Assembly: GCA_963576735.1 (NCBI GenBank)
Contig: OY755191.1
Span: 11,313,608 to 11,377,607, forward strand
Source of the DNA: Bedellia somnulentella
Lineage: Eukaryota > Arthropoda > Insecta > Lepidoptera > Bedelliidae
Reading direction: 5' to 3'
DNA length: 64,000 bases
This document shows, piece by piece, positions 32,222 to 43,080 of the stretch (its first letter is position 1; every line of letters starts with the position of its first letter). Below the pieces are notes generated by a model that was given only the letters and a program-made list of their open reading frames with translations, was not told where the DNA came from and searched no databases. The position numbers and the translations under genes were made by a program.

Positions 32222-32330
32222 ATGGCGGCGCCGGCGCTGCTGTTCTGTTGGGTTGTGCGTCTAACTTCACACATTGCCATTGCCAACTTCAGGCCATAGT
32301 ATCGCGGGGAAATCAAAGATGGCGGCGGAG
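32222..32330. promoter_or_regulatory. Two ATGGCGGC (YY1/Pho-type) sites in a CpG-rich patch
   Basis: TATGGCGGCG at 32221-32230 and AAGATGGCGGC at 32316-32326 match the YY1/Pleiohomeotic consensus often found at insect housekeeping promoters. The patch is GC-rich against an AT-rich background. No first exon could be tied to it, so this is only a candidate. Confidence 0.3.
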
Positions 32331-32992
32331 AAAAAAATTCTTAGAAGAGAGACACCCGTGCGCACACGGTTATATACTATAGAGTGATTTCATTTTTTTT
32401 GTTTACCGGTGGCACAGATTACTGAATACTTACCAGATACTTCACTTCATAGAAAATTTCCAATACCTACTGCTATAATAGCCTACTCCATCGCGTCAGC
32501 AACCACTGCAATCTAAAATGTGCCTTAATGCTCAAGCGTATAGTTGTGGTTGCTTCGCAACGCGCGATCCGATACAAATCGCAGGGCTGCCACTTCGATA
32601 AAATTAAAATAACATAACTTTTTGTGTCGATGTTATTGAGAACTGTGAATATTTATTTTATTATATGTTCTGACTTGTATGTGGCAGTACAATTTTTTTT
32701 GTTTTTTTTTATACTTTAGAGCTGTACTATGCAATCTATCTATCTAAGAACATAATTAATTAAAGACGTCAGGGTGTAGGTAAAATAAAATTAAAAATAA
32801 CTTTGAAGTTACATGTGCTTTATTTTAATATATTTTTTTATACAGTTACCCTTTCTAAATTCTCGATTATTAAATGCTAGGTGTTTATCTCTTATTTTAC
32901 TTGATTTGCACCCATCTACAGCACATAATGTACCAGACGGCATCGTAGGTACGCGAACGAACGAATTAAATACTTAGAAACTTATTAAAATA

Positions 32993-33804
32993 CTAGTGGA
33001 TCGTCCCAGCTTCGCACGGGTAGCGATGTTTTTTTAAATATCTGAGGTTTGTTTCTTCAGTCACTACTCAAGCATTGTGAAATTCAGCGCAATGTTTTCA
33101 ATTCATTAAATTTATAGCACTCCTTAAACAGTGTAGTTTGGTGATTTTTAATGCGCTTTAATGAACGGTTCAGTATTTCCGTTTAATAGCAAATTTTGGA
33201 ATAAAACGCTATGAAGTATTTATAACAATCTAAAATATAAATCATTACGTGTTGTAGGATGCAACTACTGGCGCCATCTACTATGTTATATGTAAATTAG
33301 TAACGATTCGGTTTTGGTCACGGGCGCGATGGCTTATTTTATGTATAGGTAATTTCGGTGTTTCTCTACCGATTTCTATGATTCTTTTTTTATTGAATAG
33401 GTAATAATGTTACCTTTTTTAAATTAGGGATGAGTGAGAGGTTTACAAACGTATGAGTAAACAAATATAATCAGAATGTTCCGAACTGCTAAGCTATCAG
33501 AAATTACACGTGTTATTGTGAGTCAACCGTAAAAGATAGACATAAACTGTTGAACATTTTTTTTTAGATAATTTTATGAAGAATATTTCCGTCATACATG
33601 ATTTTTATGTAAGTTTAACCATTAAGGCTGCACACGCGACGGAAGCTTAAAAAATGGAGTAACTTCTCCCGTTTTCCCAAAATTCCCCTTTACTACTCTA
33701 CTGGAAAGTATACAAAAACCTGCCCAGGAGTATGGAGAATAATTGTACTAAGTTTCGTTAAAATCCGTCGAGTAGTTTTTGTTTCCATAAGGAACATACA
33801 AACC

Positions 33805-33862
<58 letters not shown>

Positions 33863-33981
33863 AATTTTACTGATTGCATTTTTGGCATCAGTATCGATCC
33901 CTAATCACCACCTGATAGTTATTTTGAAAATATATTTCATGTACAGAATTGACCTCTCTACAGATTTATTATAAGTATAGA
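32993..33981 (-). mobile_element. Non-autonomous Helitron (989 bp)
   Basis: On the minus strand it begins TCTATACTTATAATAAATCT and ends CGAAGCTGGGACGATCCA then CTAG, inserted between A and T. These are the classic lepidopteran Helitron termini. It contains a (GACA)n tract and no Rep/helicase frame. Confidence 0.85.
33804..33860. repeat. (GACA)n microsatellite
   Basis: About 14 tandem GACA units inside the Helitron. The related Helitrons at 39.6, 50.7 and 53.6 kb carry the same kind of tract at the same relative place. Confidence 0.95.
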
Positions 33982-33989
33982 TAACAACG

Positions 33990-34275
33990 TTCATGCGCTC
34001 CGCTCGCTCGCGACAACCGCACTGAACTAAGGCCTCCGGTGGCCCGAGACCGTTCGGCCGGGCGGTAGGTAATTATAGCGCGCAAGTACATGGAGTGACG
34101 GATGCCTGCCGGTGGGGAAATCCTCATGGGGTATGTCGGACTCCTACCGACTAAAACCCCACCGGTTCGGTGCTGCTGGCCCTGCGGCCTATGCGGCGTC
34201 ACCATAACTTGTGTGCCGGGCGGCTGAAGGCCGCCCTGGCGTGGCAAAGGAGTGTACCTAAGCTAAGTCGGATAG
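33990..34275 (+). repeat. GC-rich dispersed repeat D, longest copy
   Basis: Contains GATGCCTGCCGGTGGGGAAA and, at its end, GTGCCGGGCGGCTGAAGGCC, shared with 9345-9425 and 59935-60040. Probably a LINE 3' region or SINE; class uncertain. Confidence 0.55.
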
Positions 34276-35590
34276 GGGAGTGATTTCATTGGCCCTCGTA
34301 TACAATTTATACATTCTGCCAGCGCCAGAGTGAATTAGAAACATCTTATTTTTTGAAACAAGTCCGATAGAAACGAAATTTAATTATTACTGTTTTTTAA
34401 ATATCTTATGAGTCAGAAAGAGATAAATAGATACGAATAACTTCATACTTTGTTTATTTTGGTTGAATTGGATCCGATGCGATTATTACGATTATTATTA
34501 TCTTGCTTATTGGCCCTCGCATAGATGTACTAATAAAAAACCGTAGATAAGTTATGCGCGCTCATAAGAGGCACAGGCTAAATGGCTCATCTGACTTTAG
34601 TCGCACACTAGCTGCCGACGCAATCGTTCACCTGTTTTGGTGTCTTTGTTTATCAAAATAATCGAGAATGCCGTCGTCGTGTGTGATGTGATGAGTTACA
34701 AAAACAATAGTTGAATAATTACTAATATGATGGGATTACTTGTCATTCGTAAGTATTTTAAATTTACAACGTTTTAATTATAATTTATAACTAGGTTGGC
34801 ATGGGACCGTCGGATGCCAATAAAAGGAGCGAAGCTAGCAATTGCCTGATTCTCAGATATTACTTATCGTTGAATTCTACTGATTTATTCTACAAATATC
34901 TCGACACGCGTTGCTATGCAATTTGTTATGATTCTTTGAATATACTTGTTAGTTTACCTAAACGCGTGATTGATTCTACACAAAACTGCAATGTAGTTAT
35001 AGTTCTGATTTTTAAAAACTTAAATTGTTTACAATTATCATTGTTTAAAAAAACATATCTAAATTCCTATTTTCCTTGAAAAAAAAAAATGTTGAACAAT
35101 TTTTGGGAAAAATGTTCTAGAACTCGAGTATTAGCGTTCAAAAGTTCGAAAAATTACCAACTGTTAAGGCCTATCGAACAATAAGGGGTATCCTAACGTA
35201 TGGCTGAATATCGACATACATACTAAATTTGCCATCGTTACGAAGAGCCCTTCGCTGCATCCACTTGCCAGAATTGAGTCAATATTTACCATATGCAAGG
35301 AGAAACAACAAACAAATACACGACCAATGAAAGATTTTATGAAATACTTCGACTACTTCAATACGATTTTCGGCGTAATGAGTACAATAAACTTTTTTTT
35401 ATAAAAAAAATGTTATTTTTTCCATGGAAGTATTATTTAAACAGGAACGCGCGCTGGCGACCTAAAGTGTCCTGAAAAAGGATGGCTAACTAGCGAACTG
35501 TGTCTCGTTTTATGTAGGGTGACCATCTGTTGGTGTTTTAATAAGAGTTCCTCTAAAGGATACAAACACACTTATATTTACATATTTTGA
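34276..35590. other. AT-rich stretch without supported genes
   Basis: A 92-codon frame at 34801-35079 shows no recognisable domain and has weak coding character. I see no splice pattern. The region may hold old transposon sequence. Confidence 0.4.
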
Positions 35591-35591
35591 A

Positions 35592-35650
35592 TGGGTTCGA
35601 TCCCCACCTGTGTCGAAATTTTTCTTTCCTTTATTTATCCTTTATTTATT
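35592..35650 (+). repeat. Fragment of a tRNA-like unit
   Basis: GGGTTCGATCCCCACCTGTG followed by TCGAAATTTTTCTTTCC is the T-arm and terminator part of the unit forming the arrays at 37.5 and 50.8 kb. Confidence 0.75.
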
Positions 35651-35894
35651 AGTTATATTTACATACATACATTATAAAAAATATTATAAAAACACTTATT
35701 TATTTATTTATTTATTACGGATTGCCAACAGTGAAAATAGTAAACAATCTTAAAAAGTACTAGAATTGAAATGACACATATCAACTAAATACACCATTTA
35801 TAGGCTAACCACATCATTCAACATCATTTACGTATATACATTGTTTTTGGTAAATCAACGTGTTTTTTATACATATTTATTCTTAATTAATAGA

Positions 35895-36115
35895 TTATAA
35901 AAGAATGGGTAGCCAGTGCTTGAGAATTAAAATTACCTCAGCCACTTTTGGAAGTTGCGTGGGGAAAAGATGGTGAAATAAAGGTTGTTGGTGATGGGTC
36001 TCAACTGCATTGCCCAAAAATCCCTTAAAAGCCCCAATACCGTTAGTCGCCTCTTACGTACACCCACCGGAAGAAATGGGGTAGTGCTATACTAAGCCGA
36101 CACCACACAGCTATA
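35895..36115 (-). repeat. SINE-like family A copy
   Basis: Contains CCGGAAGAAATGGGGTAGTG and the AAGCCGACACCACACAGC end, so it belongs to the second subfamily. Confidence 0.8.
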
Positions 36116-37530
36116 TTCAAATTCAAATCGTTTAATGCATTCATGTGGTAAAGTTCGAGATGATACAAGTTATTTTATTTATTGTTCCATAACATGAACC
36201 CATATTTATCACTATTTTCTTAATTAAATGATAAAAGCTCCAAAACACTCAAACAGATGATAAATTGTGGACACCACATTTATCTTGTTTCGATGGGGAT
36301 ACCCGTGACAAATATTAATATCCCTTTTGCCAAACTTAACCAATTATTTATCTCCAAATCGATAGGCGACAATAATAATTAAAATAAAATACAAAAAAGA
36401 AACAGTTAATAACCTGCTTTTTATAAAATATTCCCTATAAATAAGTTTGAATTTGTTTTTCTTTGAACTTAATCTCGACTGGCAACCGCGCGAGCGGGAC
36501 ACACTTCTCTCTCACACGGCTCTCGTTCTAGGACGTTTCTCTGCTTGACAGTTTTTAAAAGATAATTAACTTTATTGCATGGTAATAAATTGCATTTTTG
36601 TTTACCATATTTTTGTGAATACGCTCTCCTGTTTAGTTAGTAGCTTCATGATTTTTTCATAACATTTTAGCGTCACTGGGTACAATGGTTATGCCGTGAA
36701 AGGACTTCGTTGTTATTTGTATATAAATGTACCTTGGACTCTTTCTCCTTATCTTGGAAATCTCGCGTTTTTAAAAGATGGCAACCCTGATTTGCGGCCA
36801 TTTTTTCACAGGCAGCCATATATCATCATATAAGGAAAAAAAATAGCTTTAATTTCATATAAGAAACATGCGTGTAACATATGAACGTATAAAACATACT
36901 AAAATATAACCTGTTTATACCTGGCTGCGAGGTAGTTGCGGCCAAATGTGCAACGGCACCTATCGATTTTTAAATTCTCTATATACATTTTTATCATGTG
37001 GGTGGTATTATATTTGAAAAACAAGTGAACGAAATTTTTCTCCAGAAAATAATAAACATTAATTAAATTAAAATTACTTGCGGCCACTTTTGCCTGGCTG
37101 CGTGCTGTCAGTATAATCTCCTATTCATAAACTTATGTTAAAATGTGTGTTTGACTCTGTACGCCATGAACGTAGAGATTCAGCAGTGGGATCTTATACT
37201 ATAAGAAGAATTTTTATCCTTCCGTCAACCCGTACATTAAATAAGTTAATACAAAACTTTGAAATGACGGCTGGAATAAAAAAAATCTGTATTTAATGCT
37301 ATTAAGGGCCTCCCTCGAAAATTTCACTGATTTTGGTAGTTTTCAAATTCAATGAAATCCGCTCAATGAAACAATCACACTCTAAATAAAATATATGTTC
37401 AAGTTCAATATCTTTTCTTTAATAATGACGGTTCCTATTTCGTTTTCGATAATAATCGACTAAGAAAAATAATAATTTGTGGGGGGCTTTTTTATCGTAA
37501 AGTCTGATATTGCTGTCAGAATACTGCATA
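36116..37530. other. AT-rich stretch without recognised features
   Basis: No frame, splice pattern or known repeat was recognised. A short GC-richer patch at 36480-36545 has no further support. Confidence 0.4.
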
Positions 37531-38775
37531 TATTAATAATTAAAGAATAAATAAAGGAAAGAAAAATTTTTCGACACAGGCGGGGATCGAACCCGCGACC
37601 TCGGGTAAACGCACCGGACGCTCTGCCAACTGAGCTACCGTGTCAGTTGGCTGCCAGTGCGAAATTCTTCTATCCTTTATTTCTTTTACACGTTAAAGTA
37701 GTGTTTGCGTTTCCTACCTCCAAATTTTTACTAACTCGGAAGGCCACTTGTCTACCTTTTCAGATAGAATACAAATGTTGGAAACGCCTAACTATCACAT
37801 AATTTAATGATTTTTGACATGAATTCCTCATGTGGGGATTATTACTCATAAATAAAAGATGTTATTAAAGGAAAGAAATTTTTTTTCGACACTGGCGGGG
37901 TTCGAACCCGCGACCTTCGGGTATACGCCCCCGTGTACGTACGTTCTTTCCTTTAGTTAATTAGTTAATATTCGGAGGTAGGAAACGCAAACACTACTTA
38001 AACGTGTAAAAAGAAATAAAGGATAGAAGAATTTCGCACTGGCAGCCAATTGACACGGTGGCTCAGTTGGCAGAGCGTCGGGGCGTATACCCGAGGTCGC
38101 GGGTTCGATTCCCGCCTGTGTCGAAGTTTTTCTTTCCTTTATTTATTCTTTATTTATTAGTAATAATCCCCACATGAGGTTTTCATGAACAAAAAAAAGA
38201 TTTAAATTATGTGATAGTTAGGCGTTTTCAACATTTGCATTCTATCTGAAAAGGTAGACAAGTGGCCTTCCGAATTAGTTGATATTCGGAGGTAGGAAAC
38301 GCAAACACTACTTAAACGTGTAAAAAGAAATAAAGGATAGAAGAATTTCGCACTGGCAGCCAATTGTCACAGTGGCTCAGTTGGCAGAGCGTCGGGGCGT
38401 ATACCCGAGGTCGCGGGTTCGATTCCCGCCTGTGTCGAAGTTTTTCTTTCCTTTATTTATTCTTTATTTATTAGTAATAATCCCCACATGAGGTTTTCAT
38501 GAACAAAAAGATTTAAATTATGTGATAGTTAGGCGTTTTCAACATTTGCATTCTATCTGAAAAGGTAGACAAGTGGCCTTCCGAATTAGTTAATATTCGG
38601 AGGTAGGAAACGCAAACACTACTTAAACGTGTAAAAAGAAATAAAGGATAGAAGAATTTCGCACTGGCAGCCAATTGACACGGTGGCTCAGTTGGCAGAG
38701 CGTCGGGGCGTATACCCGAGGTCGCGGGTTCGATTCCCGCCTGTGTCGAAGTTTTTCTTTCCTTTATTTATTATT
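37531..38775. repeat. Tandem array I of ~313-bp units with tRNA-like heads
   Basis: Heads: minus 37573-37644, truncated minus 37888-37932, plus 38052-38122, 38367-38437 and 38677-38747. The plus heads fold as a full cloverleaf: acceptor GACACGG/CTGTGTC, D-arm GCTCAGTTGGCAGAGC, anticodon stem TCGGG/CCCGA with loop GCGTATA, T-arm GCGGG-TTCGATT-CCCGC. A run of five T follows within a few bases. The loop lacks the universal U33, so decoding tRNAs are unlikely. Between heads lie shared stretches such as CCTCATGTGGGGATTATTAC. The array is inverted about 37.95 kb. Confidence 0.88.
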
Positions 38776-38784
38776 TATTTATTA

Positions 38785-39275
38785 ACCCTGAAAAATTTTA
38801 TATGCCTGTGGGATTTTTTAAATAGTAAGGGCATAAATAATATGCGACCCCGATACCTCAATTCTGATCCCATAGAAAATTTCTTTGGCCAAATGCGGGC
38901 TTACAGTTATAGGCATAATGACCCGAGTTGTCAATCATTTATTAATATATTTCGGTCCCTCCTGATAACACGGTTCATACATTTCCATTCAAATAGTTAT
39001 AATTGTCAGGATGTTACAGGAGAACAAATTATAAAATTAAAAATTTATTTCCAAAAATCAAAAAGGGTTCTAAAATAACACCATCAAAAGTAGCAACTTC
39101 AATACAGTCTCCTGATAAATATGAAAATATTGTGGAAGGAGCTCGTAAAGAACGTTTAAGTGTACACTCACGTGCATACACTGCAGGGTGGGTGGTAAAA
39201 AGATGTATAAAAATATTAAACTGCAATGATTGTAAAAAGAAACTTACTCAAACTGTAAAAAAAGACAAAAAATAA
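38785..39275 (+). pseudogene. P-element (THAP9-like) transposase, C-terminal fragment
   Basis: The frame reads LKNFICLWDFLNSKGI, then RYLNSDPIENFFGQMRAYSY, the helical C-terminal region of P-element and THAP9 transposases. After a frame change near 39060 it continues SRAYTAGWVVKRCIKIL with a CNDCKKK pair and a stop at about 39275, which matches the family's C-terminal Cys motif. Everything upstream is replaced by the tRNA-like array. Confidence 0.8.
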
Positions 39276-39500
39276 AAAGAAATAAATTATATGCTGTTTT
39301 TTATTGAGACCCTTTTTACCAAAATGATAGAATCAGTCATTTAGCAAATAGTGAATAGTTTGTGGGATTTCAGTGGATATGGGTGCGTGCCACCTACCCA
39401 AGCAAACCACATAATTTCAAATTTCCCGCGTACGTACGCGTACGTTTACCAATGAAAGAAAATTTGGCACAAAAGGTCTCGATACGTGCCGTAAAGCCAA

Positions 39501-41014
39501 TCTATCTTCTACACTATAATAAGATTGTAACGAGGTCAAAACTGTACATTAAAGAAAAAAAAATAAAAACCGGTGGAATATGTTTTATTTTCGATAATGA
39601 AGCCAAATTTGCTATTTTTGAAAAAAATGTCTGTCTGTCTGTCTACTCTGTCTGTCTGTCTGTCTGTCTATATGTCCGCTCATCACGTTAATTCTACCGG
39701 ACCGATCTTGATCAAATTTGGCATGAATGTAGGTTATACACCTGGCCAACATACAGGATATAATTTATCCCGGATTTCGCAAGGGTTCCCACAGGAGCAT
39801 AAAAAAATATAACTTTTATATTGTTCCCCATATTTACACGATTAATTTTTTCATCGACCGACTTTATCGGACTCTTCATTAATAGTCGTTTTGGAAAAAA
39901 TAAGGGTTTCATCCATTTTCATCAAAATAATTGTCCATTTAATTGTTTGTCAATAGTATGACTACTAGATAGGATAGGATAGGATATCACAAATTTGAGA
40001 CTTACACAAATGTCTGCGTGGCGTAGCGGTATAGCGTTTGGTAAACACTAAGTACGAAAGACCCAGGTTCGAATCCCGGGTGCTCAAAGTCTTTTTGCGT
40101 ATTTTTTTGCTTTTGTGTTAGGTTAGAATAATAGGATGCACTAATCCTTCTTTTTCACATTCACCTATGCGAATATGTATGAAAAAAGATAATTGAAAGC
40201 ATATTGTATGAATTTTGCGTATTCATTTGGTAGGTTTGAGAATATGTTTATAACTTTTGTTTATTCAACTATTTTTAACAAATATTCGCATAGATATATT
40301 AAACTTTACTTACGCATAAATTAATATTCTGTTTAAGCCTCAGAATGCATAGTTTGTAAATAATAGTATATATATCTCAATGTTAATTCAGTACAGTAAC
40401 GCCATCTGTTGACCGATGATTTCAATCTCTCACACATCACCAACAGTCAGTGTAGGGGGCAGCACCGGGTCGCCAAACTGCTATCCTTATTTACTCAAGA
40501 TATTTTCATTTTTGAACATAGAAACTTGGTTACAAAATGGTTTGTTTCATGTTTCTTATAAACAATTAAAAAGGTTTTTTGGAACTCATCCCCTAAGAGA
40601 TTGAAATATATTATACAGATTTTTGATCTATAAATACAATGTATCCAGAAATTTAAATCTTGATGCAATTGACTGATATAAAAACTACAAAAAGGAATCT
40701 ATGAAAATCATCCATCAATCAATCATGAGAATATTCTAACGGCCATAAATCCCAAAAAAGGGTAGCCACAGCTCCAGAGATAGTAATTCTTTATCCACTT
40801 TTGGAAGTTGAATGGGGTCCGTCCAACCGTCCAACTGCATCGCCCAATAATCACTTAAAAAGTCTCAATGTTCTTTATATCTATTACAACGCCCACGGGA
40901 ATATAAATACAAAAAAACAGAAGTTAGTGTAGTTAGATAGTGTTTTGGTATTTTGGATGTAAACTGGATGCAAAAATGTAGTCCACGCGGACGTAGTCGC
41001 GGGCAAAAAGCTAG
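39501..41014 (+). mobile_element. Helitron family H2, copy 1
   Basis: Starts TCTATCTTCTACACTATAAT and ends GTCGCGGGCAAAAAGCTAG before T. It includes a (TCTG)n tract (39629-39668), a tRNA-like segment at about 40018-40086 with box B GGTTCGAATCC, and a family A SINE fragment at 40738-40870. No Rep/helicase coding. Copies 2 (49337-50821) and 3 (52368-53754) are inverted relative to it. Confidence 0.82.
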
Positions 41015-41210
41015 TATTAAATAAAGGTTAGCATTAGGTTTATGCCTGTAATGATTATGTTTTTTGGAATAAATAAATAAATAAATAAATAAAAGCAAGA
41101 ATATTTCAAACTCTAAACTAACGTGCCTACTGTACCAAAAACGCTTGAGTAAGATTCCTATCTGATACGTTACGTAGTATCTGTATTGTAATCTGTGTTT
41201 ACGACTGACG

Positions 41211-41310
41211 ATTGTGTCGCAAGTTGTTCGATTGTCGCTGTCAATGTCATAAATTTGTATACGATTTGACACTTTTGACAGCGACAATATTGCAACTTGC
41301 GACACAATCG
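41211..41310. repeat. 100-bp inverted repeat
   Basis: ATTGTGTCGCAAGTTG and TCGCTGTCAA at 41211-41246 pair with TTGACAGCGA and CAACTTGCGACACAAT at 41275-41309, one short bulge apart. Probably a tiny MITE; target duplication not clear. Confidence 0.8.
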
Positions 41311-42132
41311 CGGTCGCTAAAGATACGTAATCAGGGGGCCGATCATATTGGGGCGAGGTTAGATTGTCTCTTTATGCAACACTGTTGTGCCCGCTATGCC
41401 CCTGTGTAAAAAAGGATAGGGCTTTGTAAATATATTATGTGTTTTATTAGTTAACTTAAGTCATATTGTTCCTAATATAGTTTTTAAGCCTTTTACTAAG
41501 ACTAATGTGAGTCTTTGTTACTCTAATAAACACTTTAATTATTTTTAAAAAATAGCCTATATTGACCTCTTCCATCGGCAGGTAATCAGAATGATCGAGT
41601 TCCACACATTTGAATGAAAACAATACATATGTGTCTCTTTTACTCCTGATAGCATTACTTGTGGCGCGGCGTAAAGTAATCGTTTCTATAAAACTCGCAA
41701 TCCGCCTTCTGAGTGAAAACCATACATATTTATGTCTCTCTTACTCCTTAGCATTACTTGACTAAGGGGCGTAAAGGAAACGATTCCATAAAATTTGCAA
41801 TCCGCTTGCGGCTTCCCTCGCTTTTACTAAGCCTTTGTAAGAGGCTACATCTCGATGCCGTTAGCCAATAACTGACAAAACAAATTAGTCAATAACCGTA
41901 TCCTTTAGTTTAGAGTCAAAAGAGTTTTGAAAGTATGAAGGGAGGTGGGAGGTGGTTTATGCCATAATCGCGACCCTTGCCAAGTCTGTTGGCGTGGTGA
42001 TTGCAGTAAAAGTAAGATGTTAATTGGTCTCAGTGTTATGCTGCTGGCCATTGACTGGTAATTTGTCTGCCACCTTTATGACTCCCATGGGAGGTACAGA
42101 GGGGTTGATATTCCACGCTGCCAGTACAGGGT

Positions 42133-43032
42133 CGTCGTCGTCGACAGTCGCTCATTACCAATTTCAAACTATTATCCCTTGCAGCCAGCAAAACCAGATG
42201 CGCCGCCCACTTTTAGCTAATGCAATAGATGTCCTTTCAACAATTTTTTTTATGACTTCGTTAACGCATTTCTGTGCAGATCATTTGTTTGCTACCAGAC
42301 TTTTGAGCAGCTCCTATTTTAAAAACTTTGCTTTTATCTTAAACAGATGTCCATTATTATTATATGGACACAAGTTGCCTCCAAACACGAGGATGAACTT
42401 TGAAGATATCTCTAAAATATTTGCTGCTTGTTTACATTTCGTTGTTATGTTTTCCACTTTTAAATAATTTCTCCAAACTTGACTTGGTGATCGTGGTGGT
42501 AGTGGGAAGCCAATGAATAAGGACAGCGCTGTTTCGGGTTTGGATGTTTAGGGGAGGTCTATGACATACAGTGGATGTCTATTGGCTGATGATGATAAAA
42601 TAGTTCAATGGCATTCTTACCATTTGCAGTCTATTGTGATTACTTGGAGATCAAATAATGTCATTATCTATATGGGTTATCGTTACATATTTTTTTAAAC
42701 CTTAGTTTAGTTGAAGCAAATAAGGTGTTTGTATTCACATAGTTTAGTAATATTCCTTACATTTCTTGCTTTATTATAATTAACAGTAACCTGGTGGTAA
42801 AAAGGCCTTCACAAAAACTTTCAAAATAAAATAAACAAACAAATTCTAAATGAGTTACACTTGCATGATTATTTCAACATTCTGCGTAAATTGCTCTAAG
42901 GGACAAGCCATTAATTTTGTCCTAGAAAATAACCAATGCTATTGGTCAGTTTTTACAATAGATTCGGTCCGGACTTTAACATGTGCAAACAAATTTGTAT
43001 TTGTGGTGGTAAAGAGCTCTCGTCGTCGTCTT
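42133..43032. mobile_element. Extra ~900-bp block in X1, origin unclear
   Basis: Absent from X2, where ACAGGGTACAAG is continuous. The two edges carry CGTCGTCGTC as a direct repeat, with a 2-bp overlap (GT). It contains a LINE 3' tail at 42480-42597 (GGACAGCGCTGTTTCGGGTT, then GCTGATGATGAT). It may be an insertion here or a deletion in X2. Confidence 0.6.
42480..42597 (+). repeat. LINE 3' tail
   Basis: The reading GKPMNKDSAVSGLDV, then CAGTGGATGTCTATTGGCTG with a GATGATGAT tail, is the usual 3' end of a lepidopteran LINE. Confidence 0.6.
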
Positions 43033-43080
43033 GTACAAGTTATAGTTGAAAATATTTTTCTAGAAAAAATACAGGCCAGT

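Noticed and set aside
33804..33860. CRISPR-like array
   Set aside because: Simple GACA microsatellite inside a Helitron.
38052..38747. Functional tRNA genes
   Set aside because: The cloverleaf is good, but the anticodon loop lacks U33 and the heads are parts of a dispersed tandem repeat; kept as tRNA-like.
38683..38790. N-terminal extension MAQLAERRGVYPRSRVRFPP as the start of the P transposase
   Set aside because: These codons read through the tRNA-like head; the homologous part begins near 38785.
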